Shown piece after piece: positions 6,300 to 13,826 of a stretch of 23,466 nucleotides of DNA. The first letter of the stretch is position 1; every line of letters begins with the position of its first letter. Made by a program: the position numbers and the translations under genes. Below the pieces are notes generated by a model. It did not search any database. It saw only the letters and a list, made by a program, of their open reading frames with translations, and was not told the origin of the DNA. Location: assembly GCA_021793335.1 (NCBI GenBank), contig JAJYSW010000022.1:1-23466 (forward strand). Reading direction: 5' to 3'. The DNA is from Actinomycetes bacterium. GTDB lineage: Bacteria; Actinomycetota; Actinomycetes; Mycobacteriales; Micromonosporaceae.

Positions 6300-7538
6300 A
6301 TGGAGTCCGAAACACAGCCCATGGGGCGGCGAGTGGCGTACTGGCGCCATCGCCGCGGCATGTCGCAACAAGTATTCGCCGATCGCATCGGCAAGTCCAA
6401 GAGCTGGGTCGACAAGATCGAGCGAGGTGTCCGACGCCTCGACAAGTACTCGGTCATCACCGAGCTCGCCGAAGCCCTCAGCATCGACGCCGGCCAACTG
6501 CTCGGCCGCGAACCCAGACGCCGACCGGGCATGGGCGGATGCCTCGATCAGGTCGAGGTCGAGTCCATCCGCCAGTCCCTCGAACGATACGAACGGCTCG
6601 GACGATTCCTCGAAGCCGCCCCGATCGAACCGACGCCCATACCCGAACTCCGCGGCGCCGTCACCTACGCGTGGCTCGCCTTCGAGAAGGGCCATTACCC
6701 GGTCGTCGCCCGCTCGCTCATCCAGCTCCTGCGCGACACCCCCGTCGCCGAGGAACATCCGATCGGCGGCACCAGCGCCGACGCGGCCGAATTGCTGACC
6801 CAGGTCTACCAGATCGCCTCGACGGTGCTGCGAAAACTCGGCGAGGCCCAACTCGCCTGGCTCGCCGCCGACCGTGCCATAAGCGCCGCTCAACGCGGTA
6901 ACGACCCGCTCTTGGCGGGCATCGCCACCGCCCGCGTGGCCAATGCGCTCCGGGCGCTCGGCCGGTACCAGGCCGCACTCGACCTCAACGTGCAGGTGGC
7001 CCACGGACTCATCAGCGACACCGGCGGCGAATCGGCCGGCCCCGAGGCCATCAGCGTCTACGGGGCGCTCCTGCTCCAAGGCGCCATGGCCGCCGCCCTC
7101 GCCGGCGAGAGTGCGACCAGCTCGGACCTGCTCGACAGCGCCGACCGCGCCGCCGCCATCCTCGGCCGCGACGCCAACCACTACTACACCTCGTTCGGGC
7201 CGACGAACGTCTTGCTGCACCGCGCCGCCGTGCTCGTCGAACTCGGCGAGGGCGCCCACGCCCTCGCCGTCCACGACGGCATCGACCGGGCCGCCCTCGG
7301 CGACCTCGTCGCCGAGCGGCGCGCACACCACTACCTCGACATGGCGCGAGCCTGCGTGCAGATCGGCGATATCGAGCGGGCCGGCAAGGCCCTGACCACC
7401 GCCGAGCGCACCGCTCCGGCCGAGGTCCGCTGCCGCCCGATCGCCGCCGAGCTCATCGACCAGATCCTCCACCGCACCAGAGGCGAGCCGGCACCCGAGA
7501 TGCGGCGACTCGCGGCACAGGTGGGCGCTTTGGACTGA
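6300..7538 (+). CDS. XRE-family regulator with C-terminal TPR-like helical domain
   Basis: The product has 412 residues. Residues 8-65 form a Cro/CI-type helix-turn-helix: RRVAYWRHRRGMSQQVFADRI, then a recognition-helix region SKSWVDKIERGVRRLDKYSVI and LAEALSID. The remaining 340 residues are helical and alanine/leucine rich, with repeated A-x-x-A-x-x-L-G-R/E patterns (ALRALGRYQAALDL, DIERAGKALTTAERTA) like tetratricopeptide repeats. This architecture is common in actinobacteria, where such proteins bind DNA and often sense a peptide or another protein; the signal here is unknown. ATG 6300 is chosen for the GGTGGGG four bases upstream. The gene stands alone, with an inverted-repeat-rich region before it and a strong hairpin after it. 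Autoregulation through the TCGATGA repeats upstream is conceivable but not shown. Confidence 0.9.
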   Translation: MESETQPMGRRVAYWRHRRGMSQQVFADRIGKSKSWVDKIERGVRRLDKYSVITELAEALSIDAGQLLGREPRRRPGMGGCLDQVEVESIRQSLERYERLGRFLEAAPIEPTPIPELRGAVTYAWLAFEKGHYPVVARSLIQLLRDTPVAEEHPIGGTSADAAELLTQVYQIASTVLRKLGEAQLAWLAADRAISAAQRGNDPLLAGIATARVANALRALGRYQAALDLNVQVAHGLISDTGGESAGPEAISVYGALLLQGAMAAALAGESATSSDLLDSADRAAAILGRDANHYYTSFGPTNVLLHRAAVLVELGEGAHALAVHDGIDRAALGDLVAERRAHHYLDMARACVQIGDIERAGKALTTAERTAPAEVRCRPIAAELIDQILHRTRGEPAPEMRRLAAQVGALD

Positions 7539-7549
7539 CAGGACCGCCC

Positions 7550-7581
7550 GCCCCGGGCCCGAGACGACTCGGGCCCGGGGC
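7550..7581 (+). terminator. Very strong hairpin terminator after the XRE gene
   Basis: Bases 7550-7563 and 7568-7581 form a perfect 14-bp, almost all G/C stem capped by an ACGA tetraloop, 11 bases after the stop. No T run follows. Confidence 0.75.
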
Positions 7582-7611
7582 ACACCCCTCCCGCCGCTCC
7601 GCGACGGTCAA

Positions 7612-7617
7612 TAGACT
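7612..7617 (+). promoter_or_regulatory. Leaderless -10 box TAGACT
   Basis: TAGACT fits TANNNT and ends seven bases before ATG 7625. No ribosome site is present. It lies about 30 bases beyond the XRE terminator, so the NIF3 operon is probably started here. Confidence 0.65.
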
Positions 7618-7624
7618 CAAGGCC

Positions 7625-8458
7625 ATGCCGACGCTGAGTGAAGTGACCGCCGAGCTCGACCGCATCTATCCGCGCCACTGGGCCGAAGACTGGGACCGTG
7701 TCGGGGTGGTCTGCGGCCGGCCCGCCACCGAGGTGCGTCGCATCCTGTGCGTCGTCGACGTCGTCCCCGAGACCGTCGCCGAAGCCATCGAGCGCGACTG
7801 CGACCTCATCGTCGCGCACCACCCCCTCCTACTGCGCGGCGTCTCCGGCCTCGACCCCGCCGCCGAATACAAGGGCGACCTGGTCCACACCCTCATCGAA
7901 CGGGGCATCGGCCTCTACACGGCGCACACCAACGCCGACATCGCCGCCCCCGGGGTCTCCGACGCGCTGGCCGACCGGCTCGGCCTGACCGATGTGCGCC
8001 CGCTGCGCCCTCGGACCGGCCCCGAACACGAGGGCTCGGGCCGGGGCATCGGCCGTATCGGTCTCGTCCGGCCCACCGGCTTCGGCGCGTTCGTGGAACA
8101 CGCCGCCGAAGTCCTGCCCGCCACCGTCTGGGGGGTGCGCGGCGCCGGCGACCCCGACCGGACCGTGCGCTCCGTCGCCGTGTGCGGCGGCGCCGGCGAC
8201 ACCTACCTCGCGGACGCGGCGGACGCCGGAGCCGACGTCTTCCTCACCGCCGATCTCCGGCACCACCCGGCCGGCGAGCACCTCGCTCGCGGCGGCCCCG
8301 CCCTCATCGACGCCGCCCACTGGGCCACCGAGCGACCCTGGCTCGATACTGTTGCAAGACAACTGTCGGAGCTCGTAGACGACGTCATCGTCTCCGACAT
8401 CGATACCGATCCATGGACGATCCATCAGAACGCCGGGGTGAACCGAGTTGAAAGCTGA
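7625..8458 (+). CDS. NIF3-like dinuclear metal protein (GTP cyclohydrolase I type 2 homolog family)
   Basis: The product has 277 residues and is a full-length short-form NIF3/YbgI protein. Metal-site motifs are visible: IVAHHPLLLRG (H65, H66), YTAHTNAD (H101, D104) and, near the C terminus, DAAHWATERP with histidine and glutamate. FLTADLRHHPAGEH is also typical. Family members form hexamers binding two metal ions per subunit, but the reaction is unsettled and the GTP cyclohydrolase label is an annotation habit. The start at ATG 7625 is fixed by TAGACT seven bases upstream. The gene overlaps the zinc-ribbon gene by 11 bases. In Mycobacterium tuberculosis the same pair (Rv2230c, Rv2229c) is followed by an RNase HI/phosphatase gene (Rv2228c); here a terminator follows instead. 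Confidence 0.93.
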   Translation: MPTLSEVTAELDRIYPRHWAEDWDRVGVVCGRPATEVRRILCVVDVVPETVAEAIERDCDLIVAHHPLLLRGVSGLDPAAEYKGDLVHTLIERGIGLYTAHTNADIAAPGVSDALADRLGLTDVRPLRPRTGPEHEGSGRGIGRIGLVRPTGFGAFVEHAAEVLPATVWGVRGAGDPDRTVRSVAVCGGAGDTYLADAADAGADVFLTADLRHHPAGEHLARGGPALIDAAHWATERPWLDTVARQLSELVDDVIVSDIDTDPWTIHQNAGVNRVES

Positions 8459-9230
8459 CCTGTTCGATCAGCGCCGACTGCTCGACCTGCAGGCCGTCGA
8501 CACCCTGCTCACCCAACTGAAGCAGCGACGCCGCAGACTCGACGAGGACACGACGCCCGCCGACGCCCGCCGACGAGTCCAGGCCCTGAACGACCGGGCC
8601 GCGTCCCTCACCGCCGACATCGCCGACCTCGACCGTGACATCGGTCGAATCGAGCGAGAAGTCGAACTGGTGACCAAACGCGCCGACGCCGACCGCGACC
8701 GCATGGCCTCCGGCACCGCCGGAGCCAAAGAACTCGAAGGCCTCCAGAGCGAACTCGAATCGCTCGCGCGCCGCCAACGCAGTCTCGAAGACGACGAGCT
8801 CGAACTCATGGAGCGCCGCGAAGCCCTCGAAGCCGAGCTCGAAGCCGCCCGTGCCCAGACCATCGAGGCACAGCACGCTCTCGATGAAGCCGAGGCCGCG
8901 CGGAACCGGGCGCTCGCCGCGATCGAAGCGGAGACCGCCGACGCCGAATCCGACCGCATCGCCCTGACCATCTCGATACCCGACCGACTCGTCGAGCTCT
9001 ACGAGCGCATCCACGCCCGCCAGCCGATAGCCGCCGCCGAACTGGTCGGACGGCGCTGCGAGTCGTGCCGCATCGAGAAGTCCCCGGCCGACATGGCCCC
9101 CCTCCGCGCCGCCGCCATCGACGAGGTCCTGCGGTGCGAGGAATGCGGCTGCGTCCTCATCCGCACCGAGCTGCCCTCGCACGGCCCAAGGCGCGACACC
9201 TCCGAAGACGAGCTGAAGAAATACACCTAG
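8448..9230 (+). CDS. Coiled-coil protein with C4-type zinc ribbon
   Basis: The product has 260 residues. Residues 10-165 are a long charged coiled coil (repeated E/R/L/A heptads), and the C terminus has a C4 zinc ribbon: CESC (204-207) and CEEC (230-233). This is the zf-RING_7 family almost universal in actinobacteria; no biochemical role is established that I know of, though nucleic-acid binding is often proposed. The start is an uncommon TTG at 8448, preceded by GGGGTGA. It is supported by the conserved opening KADLFDQRRLLDLQAVDT, which matches the family N terminus, and by the 11-base overlap with the NIF3-like gene, which suggests translational coupling. The stop is followed at once by an 18-bp hairpin. 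Confidence 0.93.
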   Translation: MKADLFDQRRLLDLQAVDTLLTQLKQRRRRLDEDTTPADARRRVQALNDRAASLTADIADLDRDIGRIEREVELVTKRADADRDRMASGTAGAKELEGLQSELESLARRQRSLEDDELELMERREALEAELEAARAQTIEAQHALDEAEAARNRALAAIEAETADAESDRIALTISIPDRLVELYERIHARQPIAAAELVGRRCESCRIEKSPADMAPLRAAAIDEVLRCEECGCVLIRTELPSHGPRRDTSEDELKKYT

Positions 9231-9233
9231 AGA

Positions 9234-9274
9234 CGAGGCGAGGGGCGGACCCGTTCGGTCCGCCCCTCGCCTCG
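9234..9274. terminator. Perfect 18-bp bidirectional terminator hairpin
   Basis: Bases 9234-9251 pair without mismatch with 9257-9274 around the loop CGTTC. It begins four bases after the zinc-ribbon stop codon and ends 17 bases from the trpD stop on the opposite strand, so it can end both transcripts. Confidence 0.85.
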
Positions 9275-9290
9275 AGTCTTCGCACCGGCC

Positions 9291-10412
9291 CTAGGCCCCG
9301 GCGACCCGCTCGCCGAAACGAGCCCAGCGATCGACCAGCGCCGTAGCCGAGCCGTCGTCGAGCGCCTTCGCGGCCTTCATCAGACCCGCTTCGAGCATCG
9401 CCCGCCTGCGGGACACATCGTGCAGGTCCACGCCGTCGGCCAGACCGTCGCGCGAGGCCAGCGCCGCGGCCGCGTTGATGAGCACCGCGTCCCGGACCGG
9501 CCCCGCCTTCCCGGCGAACACGTCCCTGGCCACGTTCGTGTTGAATTCGATGTCCCCGCCGCGCAGCGCCTCTGGACCGGCCTTGACCAGGCCGAACTCC
9601 TCGATGTCGATGCTGCCCTCGGAGACCTTGCCCTCGGAGACCACCCATTCGGTGGTCGTCGAGGAGGTCGAGATCTCGTCCATGCCGTCATCGCCGCGGA
9701 CGACGAACACCGAGGCGCCCCGCTCGGCGAAGACCTGCGCCATCAGCGGCGCCATCCTCGGATCGGCGCAACCGATGAGCCCGGCCTTCGGCTGCCCCGG
9801 GTTGGTCAGCGGCCCCAGCACGTTGAACACGGTCGGGATGCCCAGCGCGCTCCGCACCGGGCCCGCGTGGCGCATCCCCGGATGGAACGTCTTGGCGAAG
9901 CAGAAGCCGATGCCCACCTCGCGGACCGACGCCTCGACCCGGTCGGCCGACGCTTCCAGATCGACGCCGAGCGCTTCGAGCAGATCGGCCGACCCGACGT
10001 TCGACGACGCCGACCGGCCGCCGTGCTTGATCACCGGCACGCCGGTCGCGGCCACGGTGATCGCCGCCATGGTCGAGATGTTGACGCTGTTGGAGCCGTC
10101 ACCGCCGGTACCGACGATGTCGACCGCGACCCCCAGGTCGGTCAGATCGATCCGCGTGGTCTCGGCGAGCATCCTTTTGGCGATCGCCCCGATCTCGGCG
10201 GCGGTCTCGCCCTTCGAGCGCAGCAGGACCGCGAACGCCGCCAGCTGCGCCGGGTCGGCGTTGCCGGACATGATCTGCGCCATCGCCCAGTCGGCGCTGG
10301 CCTCGTCGAGATGATCGCCGCCGGAGAGGCGGGTCAGGACGTCGGGCCAGCTCGGAGCGGTGTCCGTCCCGGCTCGGAGGATGGTGGGCGACGGGTCTGC
10401 CGCGTCGGTCAT
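9291..10412 (-). CDS. trpD: Anthranilate phosphoribosyltransferase
   Basis: The enzyme joins anthranilate to phosphoribosyl pyrophosphate, the second committed step of tryptophan synthesis, in the cytosol. The 373-residue protein has the signature VDIVGTGGDGSNSVNISTM, with the PRPP loop GTGGDG at 101-106, and IKHGGRSASSNVGSADLLEALG (129-150), which forms the anthranilate and PRPP site. GFCFAKTFHPGMRHAGPVR and the FNVLGPLTNPGQP block follow in the usual order. About 20 extra residues precede the family core. ATG 10412 has GGAG five bases upstream. No other trp gene is in the window; a stand-alone trpD beside ctaE-qcrCAB is also seen in mycobacteria (Rv2192c next to Rv2193). The upstream receiver-domain gene is on the same strand, 91 bases away, with interleaved inverted repeats between them. 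Confidence 0.97.
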   Translation of the reverse strand: MTDAADPSPTILRAGTDTAPSWPDVLTRLSGGDHLDEASADWAMAQIMSGNADPAQLAAFAVLLRSKGETAAEIGAIAKRMLAETTRIDLTDLGVAVDIVGTGGDGSNSVNISTMAAITVAATGVPVIKHGGRSASSNVGSADLLEALGVDLEASADRVEASVREVGIGFCFAKTFHPGMRHAGPVRSALGIPTVFNVLGPLTNPGQPKAGLIGCADPRMAPLMAQVFAERGASVFVVRGDDGMDEISTSSTTTEWVVSEGKVSEGSIDIEEFGLVKAGPEALRGGDIEFNTNVARDVFAGKAGPVRDAVLINAAAALASRDGLADGVDLHDVSRRRAMLEAGLMKAAKALDDGSATALVDRWARFGERVAGA

Positions 10413-10432
10413 GGAGACTCCAGGTGGCGTGG

Positions 10433-10488
10433 ACGGCTCGCGGGCACCCTCGGTGAAACGTGCGAGCCGTACTAGAGCCTCACCGAGG
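10433..10488 (-). promoter_or_regulatory. Interleaved inverted repeats in the trpD leader
   Basis: ACGGCTCG (10433-10440) pairs exactly with CGAGCCGT (10463-10470), and CCTCGGTGA (10448-10456) pairs exactly with TCACCGAGG (10480-10488). Each loop contains one arm of the other stem, so in RNA they would form either alternative structures or a pseudoknot. A possible -10 box TAGTAC lies on the minus strand at 10474-10469. No tryptophan codons are seen in the short frame (10447 to 10409) that ends in TGA overlapping the trpD ATG, so a classical leader-peptide attenuator is not supported. Confidence 0.45.
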
Positions 10489-10503
10489 AGTAGGAGGCGG
10501 AAC

Positions 10504-10929
10504 TCAGGCGGCGCGCTGTGCGGGCAGCGCCGCCGAGCGGCGGTGCGCCAGCAAGTCTACAACCGTCTTCGCGGTCGTCACGGGGTTCAGCGGGTGGGTC
10601 AGGACGGCATCGGCGCGCGACCAGGCTGCGAGCCAGCGGTCGGCGGCCCGGGCCACGACCACCGCCAGCGTCGGCGGGTCGTCGATCTCGTCGCGGATCT
10701 GGCGGGCGATGCCGAGTCCGCCGGCCGGCTGGGCCTCGCCGTCGAGCAGCACCAGATCGATCTCGTAGCGGTCGATCAGGGCCACCGCCTCGTCGTAGTC
10801 GTCGGCGACGGCGTACTCGATCCTGACGCCCTCGGCGGGCTCATCACCGATCGCGGACCGCATCTGTTCGATCACGGAGGGTCGGTGGCTGTAGAGCAGC
10901 ACTGCGTGCTCGGTCGTTGAGGTAGTCAC
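10504..10929 (-). CDS. Stand-alone response-regulator receiver-like protein, degenerate
   Basis: The 141-residue product has the alternating hydrophobic strands and helices of a CheY-like receiver domain and no output domain. DLVLLDGEAQPAGGLGIARQIRD matches strand 3 and the following loop, with D63 in the phospho-acceptor position. The other active-site residues are missing: the N-terminal acidic pair is replaced by LLYSHRPS, and the C-terminal lysine-proline is THPLNP (H112 in place of lysine). A normal phosphorelay role is therefore doubtful; it may act as a phosphorylation-independent binding module. No histidine kinase is nearby. GTG 10929 is chosen because TAATAT lies seven bases upstream; an earlier start at 10980 would translate the promoter. 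It is divergent from ctaE and may be cotranscribed with trpD. Confidence 0.85.
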   Translation of the reverse strand: MTTSTTEHAVLLYSHRPSVIEQMRSAIGDEPAEGVRIEYAVADDYDEAVALIDRYEIDLVLLDGEAQPAGGLGIARQIRDEIDDPPTLAVVVARAADRWLAAWSRADAVLTHPLNPVTTAKTVVDLLAHRRSAALPAQRAA

Positions 10930-10936
10930 GCCTCGC

Positions 10937-10942
10937 ATATTA
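10937..10942 (-). promoter_or_regulatory. Leaderless -10 box TAATAT of the receiver-protein gene
   Basis: On the minus strand TAATAT ends seven bases before GTG 10929. It is a near-consensus -10, with no ribosome site between it and the start codon. Confidence 0.65.
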
Positions 10943-11113
10943 AACCGGCCACACTGAAATGGAAAGGCCGCCGTCGCCACTTTCCCGCGGTGAACCGGAC
11001 ACAGTGGCCGAACCTTCGTTGACCTGCGGACTCGGTGGGAAGGGCTCCGAGCCTACCGTCAGGCGACACGCGGGAAAAACACACCCCATGCACAGGTCGT
11101 GAGTGGGAAGCCG

Positions 11114-11120
11114 TAATAAT
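11114..11120 (+). promoter_or_regulatory. Leaderless -10 region TAATAAT of ctaE
   Basis: TAATAAT ends six bases before GTG 11127 and there is no ribosome site. Together with the TAATAT box at 10937-10942 it makes the 197-base gap between the two genes a divergent promoter region. No -35 consensus is clear. Confidence 0.55.
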
Positions 11121-11126
11121 GTGCGC

Positions 11127-11729
11127 GTGACTGCCGCCGAAGCAACTATCGATCCCAGCCGAATCCACTCACTGACACGGCCCAACATCGTCAGTGTCGG
11201 CACCATCGTGTGGTTGAGCAGCGAACTCATGTTCTTTGCCGGCCTGTTCGCGATGTACTTCTCCATCCGCGCCGCGGCGCCGGACCTGTGGGCGGTTGAG
11301 ACGAAGAACCTCACCCTCCCGTACGCGCTGACGTTCACCACGATCCTGGTGCTGTCCTCGGTCGCCTGCCAGTTGGGCGTGTTCGCCGCCGAGAGGGGTG
11401 ACGTCTACAAGCTGCGCATATGGTTCACGATCACCTTCATCATGGGGCTCGTCTTCATGCTCGGCCAGATCAACGAGTACCGCTTGCTGGTCTTGGACGG
11501 GCACACCATCGCCAGCAACGGCTACTGGTCGGTGTTCTACATGACCACCGGGTTCCACGGACTCCACGTGACCGGAGGCCTCATCGCGTTCCTCGTCGTC
11601 CTCGCTCGCACGACGATGGGGAAGTTCAACCCGGCGCAGGCCACTACCTCCATCGTGGTGTCCTACTACTGGCACTTCGTCGACGTGGTGTGGGTCGCGC
11701 TGTTCGCGATGATCTACTTCCTCCACTAG
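11127..11729 (+). CDS. ctaE: Cytochrome c oxidase subunit III
   Basis: Subunit III of the aa3-type oxidase is a membrane protein that stabilises the catalytic core and its proton uptake. The 200-residue product has five predicted membrane helices (about 21-46, 64-86, 98-116, 144-163 and 178-199), as in the short actinobacterial form. Conserved motifs are SSELMFFAGLFAMYF with the buried glutamate E33, TGFHGLHVTGG (141-151) and SYYWHFVDVVWV (179-190). GTG 11127 is chosen over GTG 11103 because of the TAATAAT element six bases before it and the fit to the family N terminus. It lies 178 bases before qcrC, the standard order in actinobacteria; genes for the other oxidase subunits are outside the window. 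Confidence 0.96.
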   Translation: MTAAEATIDPSRIHSLTRPNIVSVGTIVWLSSELMFFAGLFAMYFSIRAAAPDLWAVETKNLTLPYALTFTTILVLSSVACQLGVFAAERGDVYKLRIWFTITFIMGLVFMLGQINEYRLLVLDGHTIASNGYWSVFYMTTGFHGLHVTGGLIAFLVVLARTTMGKFNPAQATTSIVVSYYWHFVDVVWVALFAMIYFLH

Positions 11730-11770
11730 CGAGACGGGTCGAAAGCGGCCCCCGCCGCATCCGGCCGCAA

Positions 11771-11776
11771 TACAGT
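11771..11776 (+). promoter_or_regulatory. Possible -10 box of the qcrCAB operon
   Basis: TACAGT fits TANNNT in the 178-base gap between ctaE and qcrC, giving a leader of about 125 bases. No -35 match is clear. A small hairpin, CCGCCC with GGGCGG (11840-11855), lies in the proposed leader. The operon may instead be read through from ctaE. Confidence 0.25.
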
Positions 11777-11907
11777 CAAAGCCCCGGCCCCGCGCCGCGG
11801 CACATATCCGAGAAGGCGACGGCCGTCCCCCGGAGGCGGCCGCCCGACCGGGCGGAGACGCACAGCCTCCACCGGTCCGAGAGCTAGATAAAGGTGAGGC
11901 AACAACC

Positions 11908-12714
11908 GTGGCTGAATCAGCGAAACGCCGGCGAGGCTGGCGCAAGCGCCTCGGCGCGCTGGCCAGGTTCACCGGCGCGTTGGTCATAGTCGGCGGGCTC
12001 TACTCGGTGTTCTCGCCGAGTCTGTACGCCCAGGAAGCCGAGGACAACGCCGTCGATTCGGACGTCGTCAAAGGCCAGGAGCTCTACGACACGAGCTGCA
12101 TCAGCTGCCACGGCGACAACGGCGAAGGCGTCGACGGCCGCGGACCGAGCCTCATCGGCGTCGGCACGGCGAGCGTCGAGTTCCAGGTGAACACCGGCCG
12201 CATGCCGATGGCAGCTCAGGGCGCCCAGGCCCCCGCCGGCGACCCCTCCTTCACCGAGGAGGAGGCCGAGTGGATCGGCGCCTACATCGAGTACCTCGGC
12301 GGCGGCGGCACCGTCCCCGACGACCTGGCGGCGCTCGTCGAGAACGCCGAAGAGGCCGCCGGCGGCGACCTGTACCGCGTCAACTGCTCTTCGTGCCACG
12401 GCTACGCCGGCGGCGGCGGGGCGCTCTCCTCCGGTGCGCACGCCCCCTCGCTGAGCGGGACCACCGACGAGGAGCTCTACCAGGCGATGCTCACCGGCCC
12501 ACAGAACATGCCGGTCTTCGCCGACAACGAGCTCACCCCCGAGCAGAAGGCCGACATCATCGCCTACGTCCAGTACATCGTCAACGACGATGCGGACCCC
12601 GGCGGCGTGTTCTCTCTCGGACGCTTCGGCCCGTCCACCGAGGGAGTCGCCATCTTCCTGGTCGGCATCACCTCGCTGCTGCTGGCCACGCTCTGGATTG
12701 CAGGTAAATCGTGA
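11908..12714 (+). CDS. qcrC: Di-heme cytochrome c subunit of the cytochrome bc1 complex
   Basis: QcrC carries electrons from the Rieske centre to the aa3 oxidase inside the actinobacterial bc1-aa3 supercomplex, which has no soluble cytochrome c. The 268-residue protein has an N-terminal basic stretch and a membrane segment (about 21-40), two covalent heme sites CISCH (64-68) and CSSCH (160-164), and a C-terminal membrane anchor (about 246-265). Likely axial methionines are in GRMPM (99 or 101) and QNMPVF (201). The heme domains face outwards. GTG 11908 is preceded by AAAGGTGAGG (11890-11899), eight bases away. The stop overlaps the start of qcrA in GTGA, which indicates translational coupling. 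Confidence 0.97.
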   Translation: MAESAKRRRGWRKRLGALARFTGALVIVGGLYSVFSPSLYAQEAEDNAVDSDVVKGQELYDTSCISCHGDNGEGVDGRGPSLIGVGTASVEFQVNTGRMPMAAQGAQAPAGDPSFTEEEAEWIGAYIEYLGGGGTVPDDLAALVENAEEAAGGDLYRVNCSSCHGYAGGGGALSSGAHAPSLSGTTDEELYQAMLTGPQNMPVFADNELTPEQKADIIAYVQYIVNDDADPGGVFSLGRFGPSTEGVAIFLVGITSLLLATLWIAGKS

Positions 12715-13826
12715 GTGCTGACAACGACGACAACCGGCCCGACGAGGTCGACCTGAGCGACCCGAAGCTCTCGCGCTTCGAGGTCTACCGCGAGGGACTG
12801 CGTCGCGACGGCATCGAGATCCTCCACTACGAACCGCGCTACCCCAAACCGGGGACGAAGCTCGAGAAGCGCATGGAGCGCATCGTCGCCTCGCTGTTCT
12901 TCGGCTCCGGCCTGTTCGCGACGCTGTTCGTGGCCGCCTACATCTTCTGGCCCTGGGAGTACGACGGCGCGGCCACTTGGCGCGACCCGCGGACCTGGTA
13001 CACCCCGATCCTCGGCATCACGCTCGGCCTGTCGCTGCTCCTGATCGCCTTCGCGGTCCTGACGTGGGCGAAGAAACTGCTCCCGGTCGAAGAGCTCGTC
13101 CAGGAACGCCACGACGGCGGCTCCAGCTCCGAGGACCGCCGCCTCGCCGAATCCACCGTCGACACGGTGGTCGACGACATGGGCCTCAAGCGCCGTCCCT
13201 TCCTCGTCAAAGCCGCGCTCCTGGGCGCCGCCCCGCTCGGCCTGGCCGCGGTCGCGCCCCTCGGCGGCCTCATCAAGGACCCCGGCGACATGCTCACCGT
13301 CACCGGCTGGAACGGCGATAAGCACAACGGCGGCAACCCCGTCCGCCTGATGATGAAGGACGGCGCGCTCGTGCGCCCCGACATGGTCTCCACCGGCGGA
13401 CAGATCACGGTCTACCCGGCCATCGAGGGCGGCGCCACCAACGAGTTCGCCTCCGCGCCGACGCTGCTCATCCGCCTGCGCGCGCAGGACGCCGAGCAGC
13501 TCCGCGAGAACCTGTACCCGATGTACCAGGACGTCGACGCCATGTGGGGCGACTTCGTGGCCTACTCGAAGATCTGCACGCACGTCGGCTGCCCGACCAG
13601 CCTCTACGAGCAGCAGTCCCAGCGTCTGCTGTGCCCGTGCCACCAGTCGCAGTTCAACGCGATCGACAACGGCGCCCCCATCTTCGGCCCGGCGACCCGG
13701 CACCTGCCGATGCTGCCGCTCGACGTCGACGACGAGGGCCACTTCTTCGCCAAGTCCGACTTCCTGGTGCCCCCCGGACCGGCGTTCTGGAACCGCCCGT
13801 CCCTCCCTGAGGAGGATGAACAGTGA
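12711..13826 (+). CDS. qcrA: Rieske iron-sulfur subunit of the cytochrome bc1 complex
   Basis: QcrA takes electrons from menaquinol and passes them to the QcrC hemes. At 371 residues it is the long actinobacterial form, with three predicted membrane helices (about 61-80, 98-118 and 164-188) where most bacteria have one. The [2Fe-2S] ligands are in CTHVGC (289-294) and CPCH (308-311), followed by GPATRHLPMLPL, as in the family. The N-terminal 60 residues are hydrophilic and probably cytoplasmic. The stretch RRPFLVKAALLGAAPLGLAA before the third helix resembles a twin-arginine-type insertion signal. It starts at GTG 12711 inside the qcrC stop and ends inside the qcrB start; both overlaps are GTGA. 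Confidence 0.97.
   Translation: MSADNDDNRPDEVDLSDPKLSRFEVYREGLRRDGIEILHYEPRYPKPGTKLEKRMERIVASLFFGSGLFATLFVAAYIFWPWEYDGAATWRDPRTWYTPILGITLGLSLLLIAFAVLTWAKKLLPVEELVQERHDGGSSSEDRRLAESTVDTVVDDMGLKRRPFLVKAALLGAAPLGLAAVAPLGGLIKDPGDMLTVTGWNGDKHNGGNPVRLMMKDGALVRPDMVSTGGQITVYPAIEGGATNEFASAPTLLIRLRAQDAEQLRENLYPMYQDVDAMWGDFVAYSKICTHVGCPTSLYEQQSQRLLCPCHQSQFNAIDNGAPIFGPATRHLPMLPLDVDDEGHFFAKSDFLVPPGPAFWNRPSLPEEDEQ

Noticed and set aside
10445..10447. Classical tryptophan leader-peptide attenuator before trpD
   Set aside because: The short frame starting here has no tryptophan codons and no properly spaced ribosome site.
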